Positions 7,101 through 11,603 of a DNA stretch of 11,603 nucleotides are shown piece after piece. The notes under the pieces were generated by a model. That model had not been told where the DNA came from. It saw nothing but the letters and a program-made list of their open reading frames with translations, and made no database searches. Position 1 is the first letter of the stretch, and every line of letters starts with the position of its first letter. The position numbers and the translations under genes were made by a program. This stretch comes from an uncultured Paracoccaceae bacterium (GTDB lineage: Bacteria; Pseudomonadota; Alphaproteobacteria; Rhodobacterales; Rhodobacteraceae): NCBI GenBank assembly GCA_958439195.1, contig OY288183.1, positions 1 to 11,603 on the forward strand, written 5' to 3'.

Positions 7101-7576
7101 TTCTAATCATCCTCTTGCTGCTCCCCTTCTGCTGTTGCTGCTCCTGCTGTTGCTCCCCTTCTGCTGCTGCTGCTGCTCCTCCTGTTGCTGCTCCCGCTGC
7201 TGCTGTTGCTATTCCTGGCAGTGTCCGTTGTTGCTGCTGCTGCTCCTGCTTTCTCTACCATTGCTACTGTTGCTGCTTCCGCTCTGCTGCTGTTGCTGCT
7301 GCTCCCCCTATATGTCACTCTTCAGCATAAAGGCCTTGCCCTTGGAAGAAGAATTCAGCCCTTAGACTAATATGATCAACCAGGTACATGAAGGGCATTA
7401 AAGTCTGGCACGTATAGGCACAGGCAGAGAACAAGCAGACCCTCATTGCTGCAGATTTAAGCCTATAGATAGGCGTCATACTGAGCGGTGAGAGACGCTG
7501 GTCCGGGAAGAGCACGAGGGTACAAGCTGGGCCTTCTCACCTGCCGATGAAGCAAAGATGCCTTCCTGGAAAGCAT
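1007..7576 (-). CDS. OASTL: O-acetylserine(thiol)lyase / cysteine synthase, 5' six exons (3' end outside window)
   Basis: The product makes L-cysteine from O-acetylserine and sulfide using pyridoxal phosphate. The model joins 7576-7541, 6356-6081, 5043-4984, 4059-3963, 2527-2405 and 1164-1007, all with GT-AG introns and matching phases, giving 250 residues. Residues 1-84 are a Ser/Ala/Arg-rich leader, probably an organelle transit peptide. The fold starts at DDITQLVGNTPM (~85). The PLP Schiff-base lysine is Lys124 in PCSSVKDRIG. The phosphate/substrate loop is PTSGNTGIGLA (~151-161), followed by TMPASMSQERR and QFENPANPEVH (~225). Family members run about 320-330 residues without a leader, so about 150 C-terminal residues (from VDIFV...GTGGT onward) are missing to the left. 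The gene spans more than 6.5 kb for 750 coding bases because its introns hold tandem arrays. It could be a paralogous beta-cyanoalanine synthase; family membership is near certain, exact substrate is not. Confidence 0.9.
1165..1790 (-). repeat. Intron 5 acceptor-edge array: copies of the exon 6 5' edge
   Basis: On the minus strand, the pyrimidine tract, acceptor and first ~35 bases of exon 6 recur at AG positions 1294-1293 (CCAG|AACCTGCTAAGGG), 1447-1446 (ACAG|ATCCTGCTAAGGG) and 1572-1571 (ACAG|ATCCTGCCAAGGG). A further copy near 1745 has the AG changed to AA. Spacing from the real acceptor outward is about 128, 153, 125 and 175 bases. Copies at 1446 and 1571 can still be translated as DPAKG(V/M)KGAV before decaying. 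Array ends are approximate. Confidence 0.85.
1932..2404 (-). repeat. Intron 5 donor-edge array: copies of the exon 5 3' edge
   Basis: The last ~75 bases of exon 5 (from CATGCC...ATGTCC to ACTGGTCCTCACAG) plus donor recur on the minus strand. The donor-equivalent GT is at 2271-2270 (ACAG|GTGGGG, intact) and 1933-1932 (ACAG|GTAAAA, intact); the copy at 2108-2107 has GT changed to AT. Spacing is about 133, 163 and 175 bases. Each unit also carries a shared filler with CCCTAAACC-type motifs and an ACCCCACAAAGCA-like stretch on the plus strand. Confidence 0.85.
2405..2527 (-). CDS. OASTL: OASTL exon 5, GIGLAFVAAAKGYDL to GAKLVLT
   Basis: The 123-base exon completes Gly157 and encodes IGLAFVAAAKGYDLVLTMPA, then SMSQERRVLLQAFGAKLVLT, then the first base of the Asp198 codon. 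This is the classic helix-strand-helix following the SGNTG loop. The acceptor is TTTTTTAG|GTATAGG (AG at 2529-2528) and the donor CTCACAG|GTGGGG (GT at 2404-2403). Both edges are tandemly copied in the flanking introns: the 5' edge at 2745, 2955, 3175, 3412 and 3630, and the 3' edge at 2272, 2109 and 1934. Only this copy reads intact from GIGLA to KLVLT. Confidence 0.93.
2528..3640 (-). repeat. Intron 4 acceptor-edge array: ~220-bp units copying the exon 5 5' edge
   Basis: Five tandem units lie upstream of exon 5 in the sense direction. Each repeats an acceptor and about 50 bases of exon start (GTATAGGATTAGCC-like, encoding GIGLAFVAAAKGYDL-like peptide). Acceptor-equivalent AGs are at 2746-2745, 2956-2955, 3176-3175 (followed by AT, not GT), 3413-3412 and 3631-3630; spacing is 217, 210, 220, 237 and 218. 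The rest of each unit is purine-rich on the plus strand (GGGAGGGGTAGGGGCAAGGG-like, then AACATATGTGCGA-like). The copy nearest the exon is the least diverged; three outer copies share the derived form CTATAACCTAGTGC or close to it. Confidence 0.92.
2819..2850 (+). repeat. (GGGGT)n G-rich run
   Basis: Five successive GGGGT units followed by a G7 run lie on the plus strand inside one intron 4 unit. This is a strong G-quadruplex-type composition on the non-transcribed-sense strand of OASTL. No other copy of the unit has expanded in this way. Confidence 0.7.
3641..3962 (-). other. OASTL intron 4, donor-proximal non-repeated part
   Basis: This is the remainder of intron 4 between the exon 4 donor GTAACC and the last degenerate ~220-bp unit. 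It is AT-richer near 3820-3955, with T and A runs. No exon, ORF or repeat was recognised. Confidence 0.6.
3963..4059 (-). CDS. OASTL: OASTL exon 4, DRIG helix to SGNTG loop
   Basis: The 97-base exon encodes 32 residues from DRIGRNMIEDAERRG to EPTSGNT, plus the first base of the Gly codon completed by exon 5. It follows the catalytic Lys directly and carries the Asn/Thr/Gly loop that holds the PLP phosphate and substrate carboxylate. The acceptor is ATTGCAG|GATCGC (AG at 4061-4060) and the donor CACAG|GTAACC (GT at 3962-3961). No tandem copies of either edge were seen, unlike exon 5. The residue after DRIG is Arg-Asn where plant enzymes often have Tyr-Ser; this is a modest divergence. Confidence 0.92.
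4060..4430 (-). other. OASTL intron 3, acceptor-proximal part, no gene seen
   Basis: Sequence between the exon 4 acceptor and the CCCTAAA-rich part of intron 3. Frames on both strands are open for 69-100 codons, but none gives a recognisable protein and they overlap each other. It is best read as intron. Confidence 0.6.
4431..4655. repeat. CCCTAAA-like and 48-bp direct repeats in intron 3
   Basis: Many degenerate ACCCTA/AACCCTC motifs occur here. One unit, CCTGTAAATGTG(T/C)TAACTCC, occurs at 4537 and again at 4585, a 48-base offset. It looks like an older, more decayed extension of the donor-edge array to its right. Confidence 0.7.
4656..4983 (-). repeat. Intron 3 donor-edge array: copies of the exon 3 3' edge and donor
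   Basis: Sense (minus) reading shows repeated CATGCTCTAGTGTCAAG followed by GTAGGG. Donor-equivalent GTs lie at 4937-4936, 4899-4898, 4847-4846, 4810-4809, 4714-4713 and 4657-4656; one near 4758 has lost the GT. Spacing is about 37-57 bases. In the exon frame the copied edge still reads (P)CSSVK, with TCT in place of the exon's TCG. Units are joined by CCCTAAACCC-like telomeric motifs; the clearest run is near 4866-4900. Confidence 0.92.
4984..5043 (-). CDS. OASTL: OASTL exon 3, contains the PLP-binding lysine
   Basis: This 60-base phase-0 exon encodes GCVADVAAKLEIMEPCSSVK. Its final codon is the catalytic Lys of the PCSSVKDRIG motif. The acceptor is GTGCAG|GGTTGT (AG at 5045-5044) and the donor is CAAG|GTAGGG (GT at 4983-4982). 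The last ~17 bases plus the donor are copied at least seven times in the following intron, between about 4657 and 4955. The exon has TCG for the second Ser of CSS, whereas the copies have the synonymous TCT. Confidence 0.9.
5044..6080 (-). other. OASTL intron 2, dominated by triplet-repeat DNA
   Basis: This intron separates exon 2 (donor GTGAGT at 6080) from exon 3 (acceptor GTGCAG at 5044). Most of 5174-5735 and 5858-5880 is imperfect (CTG)n on the plus strand, so (CAG)n in the sense transcript. The non-repeat island 5740-5850 is open on both strands and reads, for example, as WVIVMPKLDGDLRGG on minus, but it matches no family I recognise. No tandem copies of exon 2 or exon 3 edges were seen. 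Confidence 0.7.
5174..5735. repeat. Imperfect (CTG/CAG)n triplet tract
   Basis: Dense CTG, CTC, TTG and CTA triplets on the plus strand, broken by short unique segments around 5225-5260 and 5400-5450. All frames are open and give Leu/Cys/Ala or Ser/Gln/Gly homopolymer-like translations, which are not evidence of coding. Confidence 0.85.
6081..6356 (-). CDS. OASTL: OASTL exon 2, Ser/Ala-rich transit region and N-terminus of the PLP fold
   Basis: The exon encodes 92 residues. The first ~72 are low complexity: a run of seven Ser from (AGC)n, a second Ser run, then an Ala/Pro stretch. The last ~20 are the conserved start of the enzyme, DDITQLVGNTPMVYLNRVTA. The acceptor is at 6358-6357 (pyrimidine-rich tract, then CCTAG|GATGCC) and the donor at 6080-6079 (CTGCG|GTGAGT). 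The frame has a TAG immediately upstream of the acceptor, so the exon cannot extend further. Two degenerate copies of this acceptor and exon start, at 6515 and 6749 in the intron upstream, support the boundary. The Ser runs are likely expanded codon repeats within a tolerant targeting peptide. Confidence 0.83.
6158..6300. repeat. (CTG/CAG)n tract inside OASTL exon 2
   Basis: Triplet runs at 6158-6182, 6237-6266 and 6279-6300 lie within the coding exon and, in the minus-strand frame used, encode Ala and Ser runs of the leader. This is the only triplet tract here judged to be translated. Confidence 0.75.
6357..6800 (-). repeat. Intron 1 acceptor-edge array: copies of the exon 2 5' edge
   Basis: The acceptor and exon start TCCTAG|GATGCCACAGC recur as TCTCAG|GATGCTACAGC (AG at 6516-6515) and TCCCAG|GATGCAGCTGC (AG at 6750-6749), each preceded by a TACTCCT..CCCATTC-like pyrimidine tract. 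Offsets are 158 and 234 bases. Shared filler includes a GTGGGAGGAAG-like segment and an AACATCTGA motif on the plus strand. A TTTAGGG dimer sits at 6391-6407. Confidence 0.82.
6855..7302. repeat. Long imperfect (CTG/CAG)n tract with 42-bp higher-order repeat
   Basis: About 450 bases of CTG, TTG, CTC and CTT triplets on the plus strand, within OASTL intron 1. A 42-base unit is repeated exactly head to tail at 6913-6954 and 6955-6996, and an 18-base unit containing CTGCAGCTGTTC is repeated just before it. Open frames of 125-185 codons on both strands arise from the absence of stop triplets and are not taken as genes. Confidence 0.88.
7321..7540 (-). other. OASTL intron 1, donor-proximal part
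   Basis: Unique sequence between the triplet tract and the proposed exon 1 donor. No exon or repeat was recognised. If exon 1 is wrong, the true first exon may be here or further upstream. Confidence 0.45.
7541..7576 (-). CDS. OASTL: OASTL exon 1, start codon and 12-residue leader
   Basis: The proposed start ATG is at 7576-7574 and the exon reads MLSRKASLLHRQ, ending in a strong donor CAG|GTGAGA (GT at 7540-7539). It was chosen because exon 2 has no Met before the core GNTPM, so an upstream coding exon is required, and this one ends in phase 0 as exon 2 needs. The peptide is basic, with Ser and Leu and no acidic residues, as expected for the beginning of a plastid or mitochondrial transit peptide. 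The same frame is open upstream but has no earlier ATG in the preceding ~80 bases. No homology supports so short a peptide, so this is the least certain exon. Confidence 0.55.
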
Positions 7577-8381
7577 CGTACAGGCACCTTGCGAGGATCT
7601 GCTTGCACAAGAACCAGCAGCGAACTCGGGGTCAGGCACGTGGTGGGCACCCACGACAAAGCTGAGTAGTGTTGTGCTACGATCGTCTCATATCGTCGTT
7701 GCTGCACATTGATATTGTTTACGAACGCACCCTCACAGCTCGCGACGGTGATGAGCTTGGCAGGCCCTTTCAACCTAGTGGATGGGCTAGTGGATGGGCT
7801 GCGGCACTAGGATGCTTGCTTGCTGACGAAAGTGCAATGTTCAGCCCCAACAAGGCGGACATGTTGGGCGGCTGCATATGCCAGGCGTGGCTCTTTCAAG
7901 GCTCTTTGGTGTGCACCGCCGTTGTCACTCGTAGTGCTCACTAGGTGAGAGAAATGGAGCTCTCAGCAATTAGCTTGATCTACCGGGGCAGAGAGAGGCA
8001 ACAGGTAGTTTTGCCATATTTCCGATGCGTAATGGAACCCACTTTCTCCATCCTGTCATTCTGACCAGGTCGCTCCCATGCTGTCGAGACTGTTACCCAG
8101 CGACAGCCTTGCGGACCCGGTTGTTCAGAAAAGGTTATCATGACCAGATGGGAAGTAATTGACGTACGTACAATCCCATTTGCAATCATGTGCAAACAAG
8201 ATGGACTGAAACCATAATTGCAAACCATGAATGCGGCAGACTACTTGCCCAAGCATCGTAGCAAGCATGGAATGAACACGTGAGAAAGCTGAGAGTGAGG
8301 AAGAGGGGACGCCTCTGTACGAGGTCCCGAAGAGATTGCAATCGAAACTGGCCAGGCGAAGACAATGAGCTGCAAGGGTAA

Positions 8382-8794
8382 CGTCCTGAAGCCGGTTCCA
8401 CAACATCCTTTGGAACCAGAACTGGACTTCAAAAGAGGCCTCTGGAACCGATATTTTCCAGGGGGCCATGCCATGTCGATGCGCAGCATCGACCCAGGCA
8501 GGAGGCGGGGGTCCAGGGGGGAGGAACAGCCCCCCTGGTGGGGTCTGGGGCGAAGCCCCAGGAGCCAGCGATAATTCCCACTTATAACCATCAATTGTAC
8601 AATGGAATTTGCTATTCTTCCACTCAGAAGGTTATCATACATTTAGTAAGAAACTTGCTGGAACCAGCATGTGACATGTTGGCCAGAGGGTGGCCCAGGG
8701 CTGGAACCAGGAACTGACATGTTTGGCATCGCTGGAACCGTGGAACTGGGCACAATTTGCCCTGGAACCGGAACCTGGAACCGGCTTCAGGACG
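8382..8794. mobile_element. Possible non-autonomous element with 19-bp terminal inverted repeats
   Basis: An exact 19-base inverted repeat, CGTCCTGAAGCCGGTTCCA at 8382-8400 and its complement at 8776-8794, bounds a 413-base interval. The interval contains at least seven TGGAACC motifs in the same orientation (near 8410, 8442, 8660, 8701, 8731, 8762 and 8775), two GC-rich hairpins and no transposase. A target-site duplication is not clear; at most GTA lies near each end. It could be a MITE, a foldback element or a local inverted duplication. Confidence 0.45.
8513..8561. repeat. Pair of GC-rich hairpins
   Basis: Hairpin 1 pairs CCAGGGGGG (8513-8521) with CCCCCCTGG (8530-8538) around an 8-base loop. 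Hairpin 2 pairs CTGGGGC (8545-8551) with GCCCCAG (8555-8561) around a GAA loop. The composition contrasts with the surrounding DNA. Confidence 0.7.
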
Positions 8795-9619
8795 GTACAA
8801 GGGGATGGCACCTCAATAGACATGCAAAGCTACCACAACAATGGAGGCGTGTATCCGTTTGGAACATGTTGCTGATAGGTCATCCGTGAGAAACATCAAA
8901 CAAGGGATGCGGGAGATGCCAAGACTAGCTGCAGCTGATGCAGAAATCCCGCTTGCACTGAGAACAGCCAAGGGGCTCCAAAACAGGCAGGAACGCCTTG
9001 GTGGCAAAAGTCCGAGATATCGGCAATGCGTTGCTGAGCAGTGATCCCTTCCTAGCAATGTGCATGTGGCTGCCATCGGCCGGGTGCTTTACTTCTGCGT
9101 CAGCATGTTGTCAACATGTACTGCCTTATCGTAACCCCTGGTCCTACCGCCTCCTTCGACTCTTTGAGCTTTTAGAGGCAGCCTGGAGCGCAGACATGAA
9201 TCGGATCGCGTGCTGATAAGTAGTTACATGCGTCGATTCTGGTGAACGTAAGGCAGCGGCAGGCATTCCAGATTGGGCCAGTTCCGCTGCGTGCTTGGGC
9301 GGGAGATAGCGGAAGCATCGTTGAGATTTAGGCGGACTCTTTTCACACTTCTTACGTACTCTCTAGGTCGTGTCCTTAGCTCTGGCGAGCCTTAGACATG
9401 ACAGGCATGTGGCTGGTGCTGACCATTGGGCTTTTCGTTGCCCCGCACCTCGCCGCTACAACTGCAGGCTGCTGATCATGCAGTGCCGCTATATTACTAA
9501 TGCAATATGCAACACGAATGTGACGAAACTCAGATCTCTGCCATGCATGCTGGATGTGCCCACGTCCCGCTTGCATCACCCATCACCAACACGTTGCTTT
9601 TTTGTGATAACCCATTAAG

Positions 9620-9643
9620 CTAACTGCTCCCGCTTTCATGCAG
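9620..9643 (+). other. Possible 5'-UTR intron acceptor upstream of the ABCC start
   Basis: A CTAAC branchpoint-like element at 9620-9624 is followed by a pyrimidine-rich stretch and TGCAG, with the AG at 9642-9643, 32 bases before the ATG. This is a textbook 3' splice-site arrangement, suggesting an upstream non-coding exon in the intergenic region. The matching donor was not identified. Confidence 0.4.
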
Positions 9644-9675
9644 GGGTCAACAGTTGATGGGAACAGGTTCTCGAC

Positions 9676-10001
9676 ATGGCGCGAGGTGGCCCGGCGGAAG
9701 AAGCAACCGATCAGCTTGACTTCTCCCCCAGACCTGTCTCGTCATCTCAGCGAGGTTTCACGCAGCTAGGCCTCGAACATGAAGACCTCAGCTACCTCCT
9801 CCGCGAGCAGGTCCAGCAGCAGCAGCAGAATCATCCCAGCAGAGGCAGCGTTCGCAGCTTACTTCGGAAGCTCTGGGGTCGTAGACCTGTGGTACCAGAT
9901 GTGTTGGGGAAGTACCTAGATGAGGTTATTCCACGAGCAAGGGGCTTCGAGCAGCTGCAGGACGAAGTCAGAGACGAAGAAGTAGGCAGCTGGAGGCGCA
10001 G
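9676..10001 (+). CDS. ABCC exon 1, cytosolic N-terminus
   Basis: The exon encodes MARGGPAEEATDQLDF to VGSWRR plus two bases of an Arg codon. It ends at CGCAG|GTGCGT (GT at 10002-10003). Unspliced, the frame reaches a stop at about 10051, so an intron is required to join the TMD1 lead-in. The peptide has a VQQQQQN run at ~46-52 and a basic LLRKLWGRRP segment at ~62-71. I do not recognise conserved motifs in it, but length and position fit short ABCC proteins. Confidence 0.7.
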
Positions 10002-11196
10002 GTGCGTTATGGTTATGAAGGGGTCTTGCCAGGTTTCAGCATGCCGCCTGTGATGAACATCAGCAGCAGCAGCAGCAGCAGCAAGCAAGCAGCTGCAAGC
10101 AGCAACAAGCAGCAGCAGCAAGCAGCAGCAGCAACAAGCAGCGGCAGCAAGCAGCAACAAGCAGCAAGCAGCAACAAGCAGCAGCAAGCAGCAGCAGCAA
10201 GATTACCCACAGCAGCAACAGTTTCCAGCAGCACCTGTAGCAGAATGGGTGCAGCAGAAGCACTAGTGGCAGAGCGTAATAGGGGCATAACTGGCGGCGA
10301 AGGTGCCCTGTTGTTTGACTTGCCCTAACATATGTTCCCAAGCAGGGATGTTGGTACTGACCTTGACCAGATGCAAAGTGCGATATCATAAACAAAGAAA
10401 GTGGAAAGTGGGTGTGAGGGGCTAGACTATGGGGATTGACATGCCACATCTAGTGGGTAGACAGGCTTATTCAAGCAGAAGTATGTACTAGCAAAAGTGG
10501 GCTGGATGCTAGCTTTGATGAAGAGAAAGGGGTTAGATGTGCTTCGGCAACATTAGCTATACTGGCACGCCCTTTAGTATTCATCAAGTGTAAGAAGAAA
10601 GGGGTTAGATGTGCTTTGGCAAAATTTCCCATTCACTTGCTGTACGTTTTCTGTGTGGGTGATGTTTGAGGAGGAAGCTAGTTGGTTATCATATCTGACC
10701 TTCACTCTCTGTCACCACTCATACGCCATGGTTTAGTCAGTTTTCCCTTATGCACATCTGAAAGGTCTCATGCAAAAACTAGGTCCGCGATGATAGCAAA
10801 CTTTGGCTCAGAGAGTAAGGTACTTAAATATCCCCCTGAAACACAAATTCTACGTCATTGACATGCCTCAGAAAGGAGCCCAAGAGAAGAAAACTTCTTG
10901 TTGACAAAAGTGTAGAAAAGATTTAAATGAAAAATTATTGATTATAAAGATTAATACTAATAATTAAACCCCTTGTTTCCATTGCCATTTTGTGTAGGTG
11001 GTGTCCTGAGGAGGAAGCTAGTTGGTTATCCCGGCTGACCTTTGGTTATGTCACCAGCCTCATTAATAAAGGTTTAGTTAAACCACTGGCACAAGAGGAC
11101 CTCTGGGACGTAGCTGCGCAGGATGAAGCTGGAAGGGTGTGGGGGAAGTTGGAGGGGCAGCTGCGGGTGACTGCTCAGCTTCCAGAGGCACCTCAG
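9676..11196 (+). CDS. ABCC/MRP-subfamily ABC transporter, N-terminal two coding exons (3' end outside window)
   Basis: The product should be an ATP-driven exporter of the ABCC (multidrug-resistance-associated) family, whose members move glutathione or other organic anion conjugates across vacuolar or plasma membranes. The model joins 9676-10001 and 10998-11196 (phase 2), giving 175 residues. Residues 1-108 are a hydrophilic cytosolic N-terminus with a short Gln run and no membrane segments, so the five-helix TMD0 of long MRPs is absent at this point. From residue ~110, WCPEEEASWLSRLTFGYVTS, then LINKGLVKPLAQEDLWDV, is the conserved lead-in to the first transmembrane domain. The TMDs and both ATPase domains lie beyond the right edge. 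The ATG in GACATGGCG follows an in-frame TGA at 9655. It is divergent to OASTL. Specific substrate cannot be inferred. Confidence 0.8.
10057..10260 (+). repeat. (CAG/CAA)n triplet tract
   Basis: Imperfect CAG, CAA, AGC and AAGCAG units on the plus strand, which is the sense strand of the ABCC gene. Open frames on both strands through the tract are compositional. Confidence 0.9.
10646..10740 (+). pseudogene. Degenerate copy of the ABCC exon 2 acceptor edge
   Basis: TTTTCTGTGTGGGTG, then GAGGAGGAAGCTAGTTGGTT, then a CTGACCTT..CTCTGTCACCA-like stretch and GGTTTAGT, align with the exon 2 start 340 bases downstream. The core identity is a 20-base exact match. The acceptor TGTAGG has become TGTGGG, so this copy could not be used as a 3' splice site at the same position. 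The CCT Pro codon is also altered. It is a dead partial exon duplicate. Confidence 0.85.
10998..11196 (+). CDS. ABCC exon 2, conserved lead-in to transmembrane domain 1
   Basis: The exon supplies the last base of an Arg codon and 66 residues: WCPEEEASWLSRLTFGYVTS, a linker, GLVKPLAQEDLWDVAAQDEA, and on to QLPEAPQ. The motif of acidic residues followed by AS(W/F)LSRLTF, then PL..EDLWD, is diagnostic for the start of the ABCC core. The donor is CCTCAG|GTACGG (GT at 11197-11198). The frame stays open beyond the donor into Gly-rich low-complexity sequence, so the exon end is less certain than its start. Confidence 0.8.
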
Positions 11197-11603
11197 GTAC
11201 GGGTTTTTAAAAAGGGGACCAGATTTGGGGGATTAGAGGACCCCCTTTTTTTTGGGGGGGGGGGGGGTAGGAGTGTTGCAGGGGCAGGTACGGGTGATTG
11301 CTCTCAGAGGCACCTCAAGAAGGGTGTGTCAAAGTGGCCAGATTTGGGTGGAGCAACGGGAAAGGAGCAAGGGGACGGGTGTAAGTGGGGAGGGGGGGAT
11401 AAGGGACATTGCAGTGACGACACGGGTGACTGCTTGGCCTACAGACGCAGCTCAGGTAGGTTGCCGGGGGCGAGGGGTGTAAAGAGAGACTGGAAGGCAG
11501 GGAGGTGGGGAGGAGACAGGGTTATCGTCAGGTACAGGTCACTGCTGAATTGCCGGGAGCCTCTGGTGCATGTGGTTTGGGTTTAAGGGGAGAGGGCAGG
11601 GGG
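11197..11603 (+). repeat. ABCC intron 2 (partial) with donor-edge copies of exon 2
   Basis: The exon 2 end (GGGGCAGCTGCGGGTGACTG, then CAGAGGCACCTCAG|GT) recurs about 119 bases downstream at ~11280-11320. There GGGGCAGGTACGGGTGATTG is followed by CAGAGGCACCTCA, with the GT changed to AA. A further copy at ~11430-11462 (CACGGGTGACTGC, then CAGCTCAG|GTAGG) keeps a donor. A faint third is near 11531-11575. The open plus-strand frames here are read as intronic. Confidence 0.75.
11241..11267 (+). repeat. C5-T8-G14 homopolymer block
   Basis: Three adjoining homopolymer runs (five C, eight T, fourteen G) occur just downstream of the ABCC exon 2 donor. The G run could pair with the C run across the T stretch or form G-quadruplexes. 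Its exact length may be unreliable. Confidence 0.7.

Larger units (their letters stand above)
7577..9643. promoter_or_regulatory. Head-to-head intergenic region between OASTL and the ABCC gene
   Basis: About 2.07 kb separates the OASTL start (minus) from the ABCC start (plus), so both promoters and 5' UTRs must lie here unless another gene intervenes. Open frames of 60-133 codons occur on both strands (for example 7669-7944 plus and 8241-8642 minus), but none is recognisable and they overlap each other. A 12-base direct repeat CTAGTGGATGGG occurs twice at 7775-7798. No clear TATA box was identified. A repeat-rich insertion-like segment occupies 8382-8794. Confidence 0.5.
10002..10997 (+). other. 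ABCC intron 1 with CAG tract and a degenerate exon 2 copy
   Basis: The intron runs from GTGCGT to TTTTGTGTAG (AG at 10996-10997). It contains a CAG/CAA tract at about 10057-10260, a 26-base direct repeat GAAAGGGGTTAGATGTGC... at 10525 and 10597 (offset 72, one mismatch), and an exon-edge copy at 10646-10740. The frame through the CAG tract (10002-10328) is open with Ser/Gln/Ala runs. It could be an alternative exon extension, but the spliced model gives the better protein. Confidence 0.65.

Noticed and set aside
6808..7365. Long overlapping ORFs (125-185 codons) on both strands through the CTG tract
   Set aside because: All frames are open because the triplets contain no stops. Translations are Cys, Ala/Val, Leu or Ser/Arg homopolymers, and the region lies in OASTL intron 1.
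7669..7944. 91-codon plus-strand ORF upstream of OASTL
   Set aside because: No recognisable family or splice context, overlaps open frames on the other strand, and lies in the probable promoter/UTR region; it cannot be excluded but is unsupported.
8241..8642. 133-codon minus-strand ORF
   Set aside because: It runs through the inverted-repeat interval and overlaps other unrelated open frames; no motif of a transposase or other protein was seen.
10002..10328. Poly-Gln/Ser/Ala frame as a coding extension of ABCC
   Set aside because: It is not in the exon 1 frame, and splicing at CAG|GTGCGT joins in phase to the conserved WCPEEEASWLSRLTF segment.

Overview
This is a window of nuclear DNA from a green alga, most likely a chlamydomonadalean such as Dunaliella or Haematococcus. 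The lineage is inferred from spliced genes with GT-AG introns, long (CAG)n/(CTG)n tracts, scattered plant-type telomere-like CCCTAAA/TTTAGGG motifs, and plant-like proteins. There is no rRNA, tRNA, CRISPR array or prokaryotic operon structure.

Layout. Minus strand, 1007-7576: the 5' six exons of an O-acetylserine(thiol)lyase (cysteine synthase). The exons are 7576-7541, 6356-6081, 5043-4984, 4059-3963, 2527-2405 and 1164-1007. They join in phase into 250 residues: a Ser/Ala-rich leader that looks like a transit peptide, then the PLP fold up to about the GPEIWKDSAGT segment. The C-terminal part lies left of the window. Bases 1-1006 hold no recognisable exon. Plus strand, 9676-11196: the first two coding exons of an ABCC/MRP-type ABC transporter, starting with a cytosolic N-terminus and the conserved PEEEASWLSRLTF entry into TMD1. 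The rest lies to the right. The two genes are head to head, about 2.1 kb apart. The gap has no recognisable gene but contains a roughly 413-bp interval bounded by an exact 19-bp inverted repeat and filled with TGGAACC motifs.

The unusual part is how the introns are built. At seven exon-intron boundaries in both genes, the edge of the exon, its splice site and the adjoining intron are present again as degenerate tandem copies inside the intron. Examples are five extra copies of the exon 5 acceptor edge at ~210-237-bp spacing, seven extra copies of the exon 3 donor edge at ~37-57-bp spacing next to the catalytic lysine codon, and copies of both edges in intron 5. Many copies keep an intact GT or AG, so the introns carry series of decoy splice sites. 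Telomere-like motifs and triplet repeats are interleaved with these arrays. This self-duplication of exon edges is the best candidate for something undescribed here.

Functional link (inference only): cysteine synthesis feeds glutathione and phytochelatins, and many ABCC pumps move glutathione- or phytochelatin-type conjugates. A shared bidirectional control region is possible but not shown. Exon boundaries were read by eye from protein similarity, phase and splice consensus; no search or transcript data were available.
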